This document shows positions 42,710-52,159 of a DNA stretch of 64,000 bases, piece by piece. Below the pieces are notes generated by a model. The model was not told where the DNA came from and did no database searches. It worked only from the letters and a program-made list of their open reading frames with translations. Positions within the stretch are counted from its first letter, which is position 1. Each line of letters begins with the position of its first letter. The stretch comes from Brevinema_A sp051647535. GTDB taxonomy: Bacteria; Spirochaetota; Brevinematia; Brevinematales; Brevinemataceae. The DNA lies in NCBI GenBank assembly GCA_051647535.1, contig JBOFEA010000004.1:1-64000 (forward strand), given 5' to 3'. A program made the translations under genes and the position numbers.

Positions 42710-43035
42710 TTAAGATTATTTTGTATATTATTTACAGAACGAAGATGACGTCCTATTTTAAAATAAGGTAATTTTCTTGAAGGAACATGAACATTTTCAT
42801 TTGTCTTAGGATTACGTGCTATTCTTTCTTTTCGATATCTAACACCGAACGTTCCAAATCCACGTAATTCTATCCTTTCTTTTTCGTTTAATCCTTGAAT
42901 CTGATTTCTTAATATTTTAATAAATAAAGAAACAATAATACTTATTTTTTGTTTATTCACAGAAAGATCTATTATTTCTTTTTCATTACATAATAAATCA
43001 ACAAGATCAGATTTAGTCAACTTACTTTTCCCCAT
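42706..43035 (-). CDS. HU/IHF-family DNA-binding protein
   Basis: A 109-residue nucleoid-type protein. The C-terminal half is typical: ELRGFGTFGVRYRKERIARNPKTNE, with the DNA-intercalating arm ending around HVPSRKLPYFKIG. The N-terminal helices (KSDLVDLLCNE) fit the dimerisation part. It is longer than classical HU (about 90) by an N-terminal stretch and a short Asn-rich tail. It lies downstream of rpsT on the minus strand and overlaps the convergent NIF3 gene by 4 nt, with no terminator between them. Confidence 0.9.
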   Translation of the reverse strand: MGKSKLTKSDLVDLLCNEKEIIDLSVNKQKISIIVSLFIKILRNQIQGLNEKERIELRGFGTFGVRYRKERIARNPKTNENVHVPSRKLPYFKIGRHLRSVNNIQNNLN

Positions 43036-43102
43036 ATTTGACTCCTGATTAAACAGTTTTACTAGTTAAGTACCAATATATTTTTATATTAACATTATTC
43101 AA

Positions 43103-43375
43103 TTATTGAAATTGCTTATTAAACAATAATTCTATAGAAGATTTTATTCTAGACGAAGTATTTCTTGGCAAAACACCTTTTGCCCAAGCTTTATCAATTT
43201 GTTTTTTAAATTCATTAAGTAAAAGCTCTGCTGATGATTTTTGCATGTTTTCTTCTAAGAATGAATTCATCGTATTACGTTTCAAATGGCGGACAAATGT
43301 TTTTATAGATTTATTACGAATACGTCTTTTTTCTGTTTGTTTCATCCGAATTTTAGCCGATTTTACATTAGGCAC
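43103..43375 (-). CDS. rpsT: 30S ribosomal protein S20
   Basis: A helical small-subunit protein bound to 16S rRNA. The GTG at 43375 is taken as start because GGAGG lies five bases upstream and the product opens PNVKSAKIRMKQ, the S20 N-terminus; a TTG four codons earlier lies within the ribosome site. The 90 residues contain RRIRNKSIKTFVRHLKR and KGVLPRNTSSRIKS. It has a strong promoter very close by, so the leader is only about 22 nt. Confidence 0.95.
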   Translation of the reverse strand: MPNVKSAKIRMKQTEKRRIRNKSIKTFVRHLKRNTMNSFLEENMQKSSAELLLNEFKKQIDKAWAKGVLPRNTSSRIKSSIELLFNKQFQ

Positions 43376-43404
43376 GAGACCCTCCAAGATATAATATATT
43401 TGAT

Positions 43405-43433
43405 ATTATACGTGTTTTTATATATAAAGTCAA
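43405..43433 (-). promoter_or_regulatory. Promoter of rpsT
   Basis: On the minus strand, TTGACT (43433-43428), 17 bp and TATAAT (43410-43405). The predicted start near 43398 is about 22 nt before the GTG start. Confidence 0.85.
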
Positions 43434-43480
43434 GGGTTTTTATATTTTAACATAACATTATATAAAATATATTTTATTCC

Positions 43481-43509
43481 TTTACAAAATGCTAATTATT
43501 TCATATAAT
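43481..43509 (+). promoter_or_regulatory. Promoter of mnmG
   Basis: TTTACA (43481-43486), 17 bp and TATAAT (43504-43509). The predicted start near 43516 is about 29 nt before the GTG start at 43545. Confidence 0.75.
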
Positions 43510-43544
43510 TAAATTTGATTTTTTATTTATTGAGGAATACAATT

Positions 43545-45482
43545 GTGCATAAAAAATATTGGGATGTAATTATTATTGGTGGCGGACATGCAGGTATAGA
43601 AGCTGCATATGCTTCTTCTAATATTGGAGCTAATACTCTTTTAATTTCTTCAAATATTGATTTCATAGGTCATCTTCCCTGCAATCCTTCCATTGGCGGA
43701 ATAGGTAAAGGTCAATTAGTTAAAGAAATTGATGCTTTAGGAGGATTAATGGGAATTATTGCAGACCAATCCGGCCTGCAGTTTCGGCGTTTGAATACAA
43801 AAAAAGGACCTGCTGTTCAATCTTCAAGAGCTCAAGTAGATAAAATTAAATATCGAAGTTTAATTCAACAAGCTGTTTTTATGCAGCAAAATTTAACGAT
43901 AATCCAAGATATTGTGGAAGATTTAATATTAAAGAATGATACTATTAGTGGTGTTATTGGAAGTTTGGGAGTAGAATATTTAGGTAATGCTGTTGTGATT
44001 ACTCCGGGTACATTTTTAAACGGATTAATACGGATTGGAAATTTTTCACTTTCTTCAGGCAGAATGGGAGAAGGTGCTTCTGTTAGGCTTGCAGAACGAA
44101 TTAAAGATTTAGGATTCAGAACGTACCGCTTTAAGACAGGAACACCACCTCGATTAAGTACCCAATCAATTGACTTCAGCCAAACAGAACCTCAATTGGG
44201 AGATAATCCTCCTAGAGCATTTTCTTTCCGTACAGATTTTGATTCATTTGCACCCTCTCAAGAACTTTGCTATATTACACACACTACACCGGAAACACAT
44301 GAAATTATCCGCAATAATATTCACCAAGCTCCTATGTACTCAGGTGAAATTGATGCTGTAGGAGTACGATACTGCCCTTCTATTGAAGATAAAGTCATGA
44401 AATTTCCTAATCATGAACGACATCATATCTTTCTAGAACCAGAAAGTATCTTTAGTGGAGAAATTTATCCAAACGGTATTTCTAATGCGTTGCCTTTTGA
44501 CGTGCAACAACAATTAGTAAATAGTATTCCCGGATTGGAACATGCTGTTATTACCAGACCTGCTTACGCTATAGAGCATGATTATATCGATCCAACAGAA
44601 CTGACTCCTTGGTTGGAAACAAAAAAAATAAAAAATTTATTTTTAGCAGGACAAATTAACGGTACTACAGGATATGAAGAAGCTGCAGCATTAGGACTTG
44701 TAGCAGGAATTAATGCAGCATTAAGAAATGAATTTGTATTAAAGAGAACAGAAAGCTATATTGGTGTAATGATTGATGATTTAACAACATTGGGAACAAT
44801 TGAACCATATAGAATGTTCACATCTCGAGTAGAACATCGATTAATTTTAAGAGAAGACAACGCCGATCAACGGTTAACACCTATAGGATATCAATTAGGT
44901 TGCGTAACTAAAGACGCGTTTAAGGCTTACGAAATTAAATACCAACGTATTCAAGATTTAATTGATTCATTAAAAGAAAACTTTATTACACCCTCAGAAA
45001 AAAACATTCATATTTTCAAAGAATTAAATATCAATACTCCTTCAAACAAATTATCAATTGCAGAATTATTAACAAGAAACGGCGTTACTATTAATGATTT
45101 GCGACAAATTTTTGCAAAAGAAGGAATTGAGATACCAAAAGTATCATTTTTAGAAGAAGAACAAGCTTCTATTGCCATTAAATACCAATCTTATATTGAA
45201 GATGAAGCAAAACGAATTAATGACGCTAAAGCGGCAGAAAATATTACTATTCCAAAAGATTTCCCATACAATAGAGTATCCGGATTAAAATTAGAAGAAA
45301 TCGAAAAACTTTCCCGTATTCAACCTCATACTCTAAAACAAGCAACTGGAATACCTGGGATTAGACCGGCAGCGATACACATTTTGACTCTTGTTTTAAA
45401 GTGCAACGGAAAGAAAGGATTGAATGAACAAACAACAGATGCTCCTATTTGGGGACATAGTTCTTCGCAATATATAAAATGA
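43545..45482 (+). CDS. mnmG: tRNA uridine-34 carboxymethylaminomethyl enzyme MnmG
   Basis: The FAD-dependent subunit that works with MnmE to modify U34 in the wobble position of several tRNAs. The GTG at 43545 (GAGGAA upstream) gives 645 residues starting with the basic HKKYWDV, then the FAD motif VIIIGGGHAGIEAA. GHLPCNPSIGGIGKG is the family signature with its catalytic Cys, and AGQINGTTGYEEAAALG lies in the FAD domain. The C-terminal helical domain (about 450-640) contains YNRVSGLKLEEIEKLS. mnmE and rsmG are not in the window. A hairpin terminator follows. Confidence 0.96.
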   Translation: MHKKYWDVIIIGGGHAGIEAAYASSNIGANTLLISSNIDFIGHLPCNPSIGGIGKGQLVKEIDALGGLMGIIADQSGLQFRRLNTKKGPAVQSSRAQVDKIKYRSLIQQAVFMQQNLTIIQDIVEDLILKNDTISGVIGSLGVEYLGNAVVITPGTFLNGLIRIGNFSLSSGRMGEGASVRLAERIKDLGFRTYRFKTGTPPRLSTQSIDFSQTEPQLGDNPPRAFSFRTDFDSFAPSQELCYITHTTPETHEIIRNNIHQAPMYSGEIDAVGVRYCPSIEDKVMKFPNHERHHIFLEPESIFSGEIYPNGISNALPFDVQQQLVNSIPGLEHAVITRPAYAIEHDYIDPTELTPWLETKKIKNLFLAGQINGTTGYEEAAALGLVAGINAALRNEFVLKRTESYIGVMIDDLTTLGTIEPYRMFTSRVEHRLILREDNADQRLTPIGYQLGCVTKDAFKAYEIKYQRIQDLIDSLKENFITPSEKNIHIFKELNINTPSNKLSIAELLTRNGVTINDLRQIFAKEGIEIPKVSFLEEEQASIAIKYQSYIEDEAKRINDAKAAENITIPKDFPYNRVSGLKLEEIEKLSRIQPHTLKQATGIPGIRPAAIHILTLVLKCNGKKGLNEQTTDAPIWGHSSSQYIK

Positions 45483-45520
45483 AACTGTTTACAACAAGTA
45501 ATTATAAACAGTTTTGTTTT
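45482..45520 (+). terminator. Terminator after mnmG
   Basis: AAACTGTTTA (45482-45491) pairs with TAAACAGTTT (45505-45514) over a 13-nt loop, followed by a T-rich stretch. pdxJ converges from the other side. Confidence 0.65.
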
Positions 45521-45542
45521 AAAAAAGATATTTAAGAAGTAT

Positions 45543-46262
45543 TTAAGAAATAATTTTGATCATATCACGAACAGCTTGTTCCAAACCAACAAACACAGCT
45601 CGGGAAATAATCGAGTGTCCAATATTCAAAGTGTTTATCTGTGGTATTGTAGCAATAGGACGTGTATTTTCATAATGCAATCCATGTCCTGCATTAACTT
45701 TGATATCCAAAGAATCAGCATATTCTGCAAATTCTTTTAATTTGTTTAAGATATTCATTTGTTCGCTTAAATGAGCATCGGCATAAGTTCCTGTATGAAA
45801 TTCAACCATATCTGCACCCAATTTTTCAGCCATAAGAATATTATTTTGATTACACTCGATAAATAAACTAACTTTAATATTTCTATCTTGGGCTTTAGGA
45901 ATAAATGATTCTAATTTTTGTGCTGCCAATTGAAGATCCAAGCCCCCTTCTGTTGTCAATTCATTTCTGTTTTCCGGAACAATGCATACTTCATCAGGAC
46001 ACAAATCTAACGCCATATTCATAATATCATCATAAAGTGCCATTTCCATATTCAGAGGAAGAGAACACGCTTCTCGTATTAAATAAACATCTCTTTTTTG
46101 AATATGCCTTTGATCCTCTCGAGGATGAACAGTAAGTAAATCAGCACCTGCATTTTGAACAATATAAGCAGCTTGAAGAGGTTCCGGATAAGATGTTCCT
46201 CTTACCTGCCTTAACGTAGCGACATGATCAATATTCACACCTAATAATTTACGTTTATTCAT
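45543..46262 (-). CDS. pdxJ: Pyridoxine 5'-phosphate synthase
   Basis: The last enzyme of the DXP-dependent vitamin B6 route: it condenses 1-deoxyxylulose-5-phosphate with 3-amino-2-oxopropyl phosphate. The 239 residues show the TIM-barrel landmarks: LGVNIDHVATLRQ, LTVHPREDQRHI, CIVPENR, VSLFIECN, VEFHTGTYA and VNAGHGLHYEN, with NIGHSIISRAVFVGL closing the phosphate site. pdxA is not in the window. It lies downstream of the RND transporter gene after a 73-base gap with an AT-rich hairpin, so it may be separately expressed. Confidence 0.96.
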   Translation of the reverse strand: MNKRKLLGVNIDHVATLRQVRGTSYPEPLQAAYIVQNAGADLLTVHPREDQRHIQKRDVYLIREACSLPLNMEMALYDDIMNMALDLCPDEVCIVPENRNELTTEGGLDLQLAAQKLESFIPKAQDRNIKVSLFIECNQNNILMAEKLGADMVEFHTGTYADAHLSEQMNILNKLKEFAEYADSLDIKVNAGHGLHYENTRPIATIPQINTLNIGHSIISRAVFVGLEQAVRDMIKIIS

Positions 46263-46290
46263 ACAAACCTGCCTTAATATATTAATTAAG

Positions 46291-46328
46291 AATATCTTCT
46301 TAATCTAAACATAGAAAAAGAAGATATT
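46291..46328. other. Hairpin between RND gene and pdxJ
   Basis: AATATCTTCTT (46291-46301) and AAGAAGATATT (46318-46328) form an 11-bp stem. The T-run lies on the + strand side only, so as an intrinsic terminator it would act on + strand read-through from mnmG rather than on the minus-strand RND transcript. Confidence 0.45.
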
Positions 46329-46335
46329 TTTTATT

Positions 46336-49300
46336 CTAATCTTTTCGGACAACATAAGGAAAGCGTTTACGGATTCCTGCATAAGCTGTAGGAACAACTA
46401 ACAATGTAAACAACGTAGAAACAAATAATCCGCCGATCACCGATGTTGCAAGCGGAGAATACGTTTCTCCCCCCTGTCCTAATCCTAAAGCCATTGGAAT
46501 CATTCCTAAAATAGTCGTTAATGTTGTCATACATACCGGTCTTATACGTCGCACACCTGATAATACTGCAGCTTCATCTACCGGTACATTTTTTTCTAAC
46601 AGCTGATTCATATAGTCAATCAAAACAATTCCATTATTAATAACAATTCCTACTAAGATCACAATTCCAATAGCAGAATACATATTTAGCGAATGCCCTG
46701 TAAACATAAGAAGCAACATAGAACCAAAAGCTCCAAAAGGTACCGATGCCATAATCACAAAAGGTGCAATATATGATTCAAACTGAGCAGCCATTAATGC
46801 ATACACAATAAATATAGCAACAAAGAATGCTCCAAAAAGAGCTAACATACTTTCTTGAGTATCTTCAAAATCTCCTTTAAAGACTATTTGAACACCAGAA
46901 GGAATAAATAATTTTTCAGCTATTTGCTGCTTAATTGCCGCAACAGCACCAGTCAAATCTTTTTCAAAAATACCTACAGTACCTGCAGTAATTTTAATCA
47001 CACGAATAGAATCTGAACGTTTAATTTCTGTAGGCCCCAGTCCCTGACGTGCATCAATAAGAGTTCTAAATGGTACTGTTGTTCCGTCATTAAGAGGAAT
47101 ATTTAGATTTAACAGTGAGTCAATAGACGTTCTGTCTTCATCTCGCACTCTTACACGAACATCAATATCACTTCCGGAAGAACTTAGAATACGAGTAGCA
47201 ACACGTCCTCCAAATGCGGTTCTGATTGTTTGGAATAAATCCAATGGAAGTAATCCTACCCGTGCTAACGCAACTCTATCAGGTTTTAATGATATTTCAG
47301 GTACACCACCATCCGATTCATCACGAGGATTCACAATTCCTTTCATTTCTTTTAAAACAGCAATTAATTGGTCTGCAACTTTCTGTGCTACATCTAAATC
47401 ATTTCCACGTACATCAATTTGAATTGATTCTCCGCCTGATTTCCCAGAAAATCCACCACCTGTTGTGACACGATTTTTGATTGGATATTCTTCTAATATA
47501 GGACGAATTTTTTCTACTATTTGATTAATTGTTTCTTTTCTTTCGGTTTTAGGAATTAATGTGACATTCATCTTTGATTTATGTTCTTGTGCTGTTGTCG
47601 AAAAGAATCCTTTAGTTTCTTTTACTTGAAGAGATAAAAGCTGCAGATTAGAACCCAATACATCACGAATACGTCCCATAATTTCTCGAGATAATGTTTC
47701 ATTATACTCATAACGAGTACCAAGGGGATACGTTAATGAAATACTAATCCGCCCATCATCTGAAACAGGCATATATTCTTTAGCCATTATTGAACCTAGT
47801 AATACCACTAAGACTAACACCAATGCATTAGCACCATATACAACCAATTTTTTATGCGAAATACACCAAAGCAACGCTTGTTTATATGCCATATCAACTT
47901 GATGAAGAATTCTATCATTAAAACGCTTATGTGAATTTTGATCAAATTCCGAATCATCATCTGTATTGTCAAAACCATCCAAATTCACTTCTTTAATCAA
48001 CAAAGAACAAAGCATCGGTACTAAAGTCACAGAAATAATCAATGAAGCTCCTAAGCCAACCACAACTGTAATAACCAAATCTCGAAATAACTGTGCCATC
48101 AATCCTTCAACAAACAAAATAGGTGCAAATACCGCCATTGTCGTCAATGTTGAAGCTGTAATGGCTAATACAACTTCTTTTGCTCCATTAATAGAGGCTG
48201 TATATTTACCTTCTCCTTCAGCACGATGCCGAAAGACATTTTCAAGCACAACAATAGAAGAGTCCACCATCATTCCTATTGCCAGCGTCAATCCTGCCAT
48301 TGAAATCACATTGAAGCTTGTTCCAAAAGCAAACATAGCAATAAAAGTAGTAATAATAGACGTAGGAATAGATAATCCTATAACAATCAATGAACGCCAA
48401 TCCCATAAGTAAAAAAAGATCACCAGCAATGCAAACAATCCACCCTGAATACCGGAAGACGTCACACTATTCATTGAGTCTGTAATATCCTTAGCTGTAT
48501 TATATAATTCTGAAAACACAACATTAGAAGGTAGGGTTTGAGCAATTGATTTCAGTCTTTTTTGAACAGCTTTCTCCACTTCAACAGTATTTGCTCCGGA
48601 CGACTTGGTAATTTCAATAATAACAGCACCTCGTCCGGCTTTGGTATCAGATTCATCTGCAATTTCCTGATTAGCAACAAACAAAATAGGATTATCTTCA
48701 TTACCGCCAAAATAAATATCAGCAACATCTTCCAAAAAGATTGGAGTACCATGACGATATGCTACAACAATTTTACGAAATGCTTCTAAATTTTCTAATT
48801 CAGCATCTGTTCTTACACCGAATTTGTACGAACCTTGATACACATAACCACCGGCACTAGTAATATCATTAGCAGCGATAATACGTGCAATCTGTTCCGC
48901 ATCCAAATTATAAGCTTGAAGACGATTTTGAGTTAGTTCAATATGCACTTCAGTCTCAATACCCCCAGATACAGTAACTTGACCAACACCTGGTAGCTGT
49001 TCTAATGATTTTTTTATTTGATTTTCAGCCAAATCAAACGCTGTTGCCAAATCATCAATTCCAGAAATAACAATTCCTACAACCGGAATCATATCTGTTG
49101 AAAATTTAAAAATTTGAGGAGAATCAGCCTCTTCAGGAAGATCGTCCCGAACCAAGTCAATTTTTTCCCGAACATTAAACATAGCAGTATCTAAATCAAT
49201 ACCCCATTTAAATTCCAAACGTATTGTAGAATTTCCTTCCATAGACGTAGAAGAAATTGTATCAATATCTTCTACTGTTGAAAGTACATCTTCTAAAGGT

Positions 49301-49494
49301 CTCGTGACAGAAGTTTCCACTTCCTCGGGTCCGGCACCCGTATAAGTAGTGCTGACTGTTATTCTAGGTGACTCAATATCAGGAAGAAAATCCACAGGAA
49401 GACTGAAACTTGCATAAAGTCCTACAAACATAACAATTAGCAATAACATAGACATAGCTACAGGTTTTTTAACAGAGATTTCTATAATAGACAT
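46336..49494 (-). CDS. RND-family inner-membrane efflux pump (AcrB/HAE1-like)
   Basis: A 1052-residue proton-driven exporter. It shows two copies of the six-helix RND unit with large periplasmic loops, the TYTGAGPEEVE segment after the first helix, LAIGMMVDSSIVVLENV in helix 4 with an Asp of the proton relay, and GIVINNGIVLIDYMNQ in the second half. A cytoplasmic insert rich in Asp/Asn (around residue 505-530) separates the halves. The adaptor and outer-membrane channel genes lie directly upstream, making a complete tripartite pump. Substrate (drugs, bile, lipids) cannot be told. No adjacent TetR or MarR repressor is present. Confidence 0.93.
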   Translation of the reverse strand: MSIIEISVKKPVAMSMLLLIVMFVGLYASFSLPVDFLPDIESPRITVSTTYTGAGPEEVETSVTRPLEDVLSTVEDIDTISSTSMEGNSTIRLEFKWGIDLDTAMFNVREKIDLVRDDLPEEADSPQIFKFSTDMIPVVGIVISGIDDLATAFDLAENQIKKSLEQLPGVGQVTVSGGIETEVHIELTQNRLQAYNLDAEQIARIIAANDITSAGGYVYQGSYKFGVRTDAELENLEAFRKIVVAYRHGTPIFLEDVADIYFGGNEDNPILFVANQEIADESDTKAGRGAVIIEITKSSGANTVEVEKAVQKRLKSIAQTLPSNVVFSELYNTAKDITDSMNSVTSSGIQGGLFALLVIFFYLWDWRSLIVIGLSIPTSIITTFIAMFAFGTSFNVISMAGLTLAIGMMVDSSIVVLENVFRHRAEGEGKYTASINGAKEVVLAITASTLTTMAVFAPILFVEGLMAQLFRDLVITVVVGLGASLIISVTLVPMLCSLLIKEVNLDGFDNTDDDSEFDQNSHKRFNDRILHQVDMAYKQALLWCISHKKLVVYGANALVLVLVVLLGSIMAKEYMPVSDDGRISISLTYPLGTRYEYNETLSREIMGRIRDVLGSNLQLLSLQVKETKGFFSTTAQEHKSKMNVTLIPKTERKETINQIVEKIRPILEEYPIKNRVTTGGGFSGKSGGESIQIDVRGNDLDVAQKVADQLIAVLKEMKGIVNPRDESDGGVPEISLKPDRVALARVGLLPLDLFQTIRTAFGGRVATRILSSSGSDIDVRVRVRDEDRTSIDSLLNLNIPLNDGTTVPFRTLIDARQGLGPTEIKRSDSIRVIKITAGTVGIFEKDLTGAVAAIKQQIAEKLFIPSGVQIVFKGDFEDTQESMLALFGAFFVAIFIVYALMAAQFESYIAPFVIMASVPFGAFGSMLLLMFTGHSLNMYSAIGIVILVGIVINNGIVLIDYMNQLLEKNVPVDEAAVLSGVRRIRPVCMTTLTTILGMIPMALGLGQGGETYSPLATSVIGGLFVSTLFTLLVVPTAYAGIRKRFPYVVRKD

Positions 49495-49569
49495 ACTTAT
49501 CCTCGATAATATAATCCCACAGATTACAAATCAATTTACAAATTAATACAAACTAATATAATATATTAG

Positions 49570-50520
49570 TTATTTATCGTCTTCCGACGGTATAGAAAGA
49601 GTATTTGAATTTACCAGCTCTTCTTCTTCCAAAACTCTAATAGGAGAACCTTGGTTCAAATACTCTCTACCAAACACAACCATTTGATCGTCTTCTTGAA
49701 TTCCTTCTGAAATAGCAACCTGATCACGATAACGAAGTGATATTTTAACCGGACGAAGAACTGCTATATCGTTTTGATTAATAAATATAGCATCTTCACC
49801 TTCTTTTGTTTTGGTAAGAGCAGATTCAGGGACAACATAAACATTTGTTGCTTCTTCCACAAAAATAAAGCTTTCCGCAAAAATTCCAGAAAACAACGCT
49901 TGATCTTTATTAGAAATCTCAGCACGTACTACTAGAGAACGTGTAGAAGGATTTAACGATAAATCTTTTCTTATTATTTTACCTTCGAAAACACGATCTG
50001 GTACAGCTCTTGTCTGAAAATATACAATTTGACCAACTTTAACTTCAGGAACATATAATTCCGGAACTTGGATTTTAGCTTCAAGAACATTCATATTTCC
50101 AACACTTGCTATCGGCATCCCTATCGTGACATCAGCACCTTCAGTAAGAAGTATTCTTGTAACCACACCATTTACAGGACTTAAGACCGGTGCAGGAGCA
50201 TAGCGGGCTCCAATTTCAAAACGATCCACTAAAACTACTGACTGTCCTCGAGCAACAGATTGACCTTCTAAACGATTGATTTTAAAAATCTTTCCTGTGA
50301 CAGGTGATGTCAAATCAACTTCATTTTTAGCTTTTAATTCTGCATACAAATCTAAAAATCTTTTTAATGAACCTGCTTTTGCTTTTCGAACCAATACTGT
50401 AGTACGTTGAATACTTTGAGTATCTTGTTCGGAATTTCCAGATCTGAAAATAAAGATTATTCCTAAAAGTGCTACTACAGCAACTGTAATGATAATAATT
50501 TTTTTCTTTTTCTTGCTCAT
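49570..50520 (-). CDS. RND efflux periplasmic adaptor (membrane fusion protein)
   Basis: The adaptor linking pump and outer-membrane channel. The ATG at 50520 is chosen because AGAGG lies upstream; the earlier TTG in frame has no site. The 316 residues have a basic start (MSKKKKK), one membrane helix (about 8-25), the split lipoyl-like part (VDLTSPVTGKIFKINRLEGQSV and APVLSPVNGVVTRILLTEGADV), a beta-barrel domain and the membrane-proximal end. The alpha-hairpin between the lipoyl halves is very short, as in adaptors that bind TolC-type channels with little helix. It lies between the tolC-like and RND genes. Confidence 0.9.
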   Translation of the reverse strand: MSKKKKKIIIITVAVVALLGIIFIFRSGNSEQDTQSIQRTTVLVRKAKAGSLKRFLDLYAELKAKNEVDLTSPVTGKIFKINRLEGQSVARGQSVVLVDRFEIGARYAPAPVLSPVNGVVTRILLTEGADVTIGMPIASVGNMNVLEAKIQVPELYVPEVKVGQIVYFQTRAVPDRVFEGKIIRKDLSLNPSTRSLVVRAEISNKDQALFSGIFAESFIFVEEATNVYVVPESALTKTKEGEDAIFINQNDIAVLRPVKISLRYRDQVAISEGIQEDDQMVVFGREYLNQGSPIRVLEEEELVNSNTLSIPSEDDK

Positions 50521-50547
50521 TTCTACGCCTCTTAAAAATTTTAACAA

Positions 50548-52053
50548 CTAATTTTGTAATTTTGAAACTTCTTCAATAAATGCAGGAAGATTATTAATCG
50601 ATTCCTGAAGCGTCAATTTTGCTTGAAGCTCATTATATATAGCAAATAACAACTGTTTTTTTGCATCAATATACTCAACTTGAGCCTGATTTAATTCTAA
50701 GATTGAAATTCTTCCGTTTTGATATTGAATACGTGAAATTTGTGAAGCTCTGTCTGCTTGCTGTTCACTAATCCTTAACGATTCCACACTCTGACCAAAC
50801 TCTCTTATAGTAAGAAGTGTATTTTTCACTTGAATAATTCTTTCTTGTTCTGCTTGCAACAATGCCAAGCTTGATTGAATAACTTTTTGTTCTGCTGATT
50901 TGACTTTTGAAGCTGTTCCTGTTCCGGGAATCCAATCAAGAATTGGTACACGAAGCGATATCCCAACACCATAAGCACCGTTATAAGCACTCTCACCAAA
51001 ACTTCCTAACGCAACATCTCGACCCCAAGACGGTGTATAATCAAACTGTACATTAATCTTAGGCATACGTACCGAATTTTGAATACCTTTTTGGCTTTTT
51101 GCATTTATAAATGCTGTTCTCAGCGTCACTAACTGGGTATCATTAGATAAAATATAAGCTAATGATACTTCTTCGTCAAAAGCTGTAAATTGAATATTCG
51201 TCACTTCATACAAATTACCTTTCAAATACATTGCTTCTCCAGGTTTCGGTACAAATCCGATATAACGATAAAAATCTTCTCGTGAAAATAATCGATTTTT
51301 TTCTGCTGCAAAAAATACAGGCTGGGCAGCAAAATACTGTGACCTCGACAATGCAACATCGTAATCCGAAACACGTCCATTTCTGAAATTAATTTGAGCT
51401 TGTTCTAATTGATCTCTAAGCTGTTTAATACGCTCCAAAGAAACTTTCACTTCTTCTAATTTCAAAAATTGATCATAATAACGTACTACTGTTTGATATA
51501 CAATCTCACGCATCTTATTAGTGTAAGTATTTTGAGCATTTAAATAATTTTCTTTTGCTATTCGAAATGCATAAAAATCCGCAAAACCATTAAATATATT
51601 TTTTGATAATGTAATTGAAGGCAGTGTTAAATCAAATGTAAATCCTAATTTTTCCGTTTCTGCAATAATAACAGGATCTTTAGATGTAGTAAACAAATCC
51701 CTTAATGCAGCCCCAACACCAACCGAAAGCGAAGGTACATAAAAATCTTGCACAGAACCTGTATACAATGCTCTTGCAGAATCCATTTCTTTTTTTGCCT
51801 GTGCAAGTTCCAAATTATTCTGAATTGCCATTTCAATTGTATCCTGTAAAGACATTTCATTAGATATATTGGTTCCTTGTAAGATATCTTCAAAATTAGC
51901 ATCTTTTTGTAGCAACAATTCCAAATCATATAAATCCGCTTCCGGAAATAAACTTTTAGGCAGCACACCCTCTTGACCAAAAATCATTACCACACTCAAA
52001 ATACTCAATAAAGGTAGAAATCCTAATTTCCAGCTAAGTTTTTTTGAAAGCAT
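50548..52053 (-). CDS. TolC-family outer-membrane efflux protein
   Basis: A 501-residue channel. A signal peptide spans about residues 1-26. Two OEP repeats follow, with long alpha-helical coiled coils (LQDTIEMAIQNNLELAQAKKEMDSARALY; SLRISEQQADRASQISRIQYQNGRISILE) and intervening beta segments, as in TolC. A lipobox Cys is absent, so it is not lipid-anchored like OprM. It is first in the tolC-MFP-RND order, read from a promoter about 20 bases upstream. Together the three genes give a full envelope-spanning exporter. Confidence 0.9.
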   Translation of the reverse strand: MLSKKLSWKLGFLPLLSILSVVMIFGQEGVLPKSLFPEADLYDLELLLQKDANFEDILQGTNISNEMSLQDTIEMAIQNNLELAQAKKEMDSARALYTGSVQDFYVPSLSVGVGAALRDLFTTSKDPVIIAETEKLGFTFDLTLPSITLSKNIFNGFADFYAFRIAKENYLNAQNTYTNKMREIVYQTVVRYYDQFLKLEEVKVSLERIKQLRDQLEQAQINFRNGRVSDYDVALSRSQYFAAQPVFFAAEKNRLFSREDFYRYIGFVPKPGEAMYLKGNLYEVTNIQFTAFDEEVSLAYILSNDTQLVTLRTAFINAKSQKGIQNSVRMPKINVQFDYTPSWGRDVALGSFGESAYNGAYGVGISLRVPILDWIPGTGTASKVKSAEQKVIQSSLALLQAEQERIIQVKNTLLTIREFGQSVESLRISEQQADRASQISRIQYQNGRISILELNQAQVEYIDAKKQLLFAIYNELQAKLTLQESINNLPAFIEEVSKLQN

Positions 52054-52071
52054 ATTGTTCCTCTAGTATAT

Positions 52072-52100
52072 ATTATAAATAATAGTATTTATTTGTTAAA
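52072..52100 (-). promoter_or_regulatory. Promoter of the tolC-MFP-RND operon
   Basis: On the minus strand, TTTAAC (52100-52095), 17 bp and TATAAT (52077-52072), close before the tolC-like start. Confidence 0.65.
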
Positions 52101-52159
52101 GCTCTTATGTTAATAAAAAGATTTAATTTATTATCTTTATTTTTTGTTTATTACAAAAT

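Noticed and set aside
46291..46328. Intrinsic terminator of the RND operon
   Set aside because: The stem is good but the T-run is on the wrong strand for the minus-strand transcript; kept only as a hairpin of unclear role.
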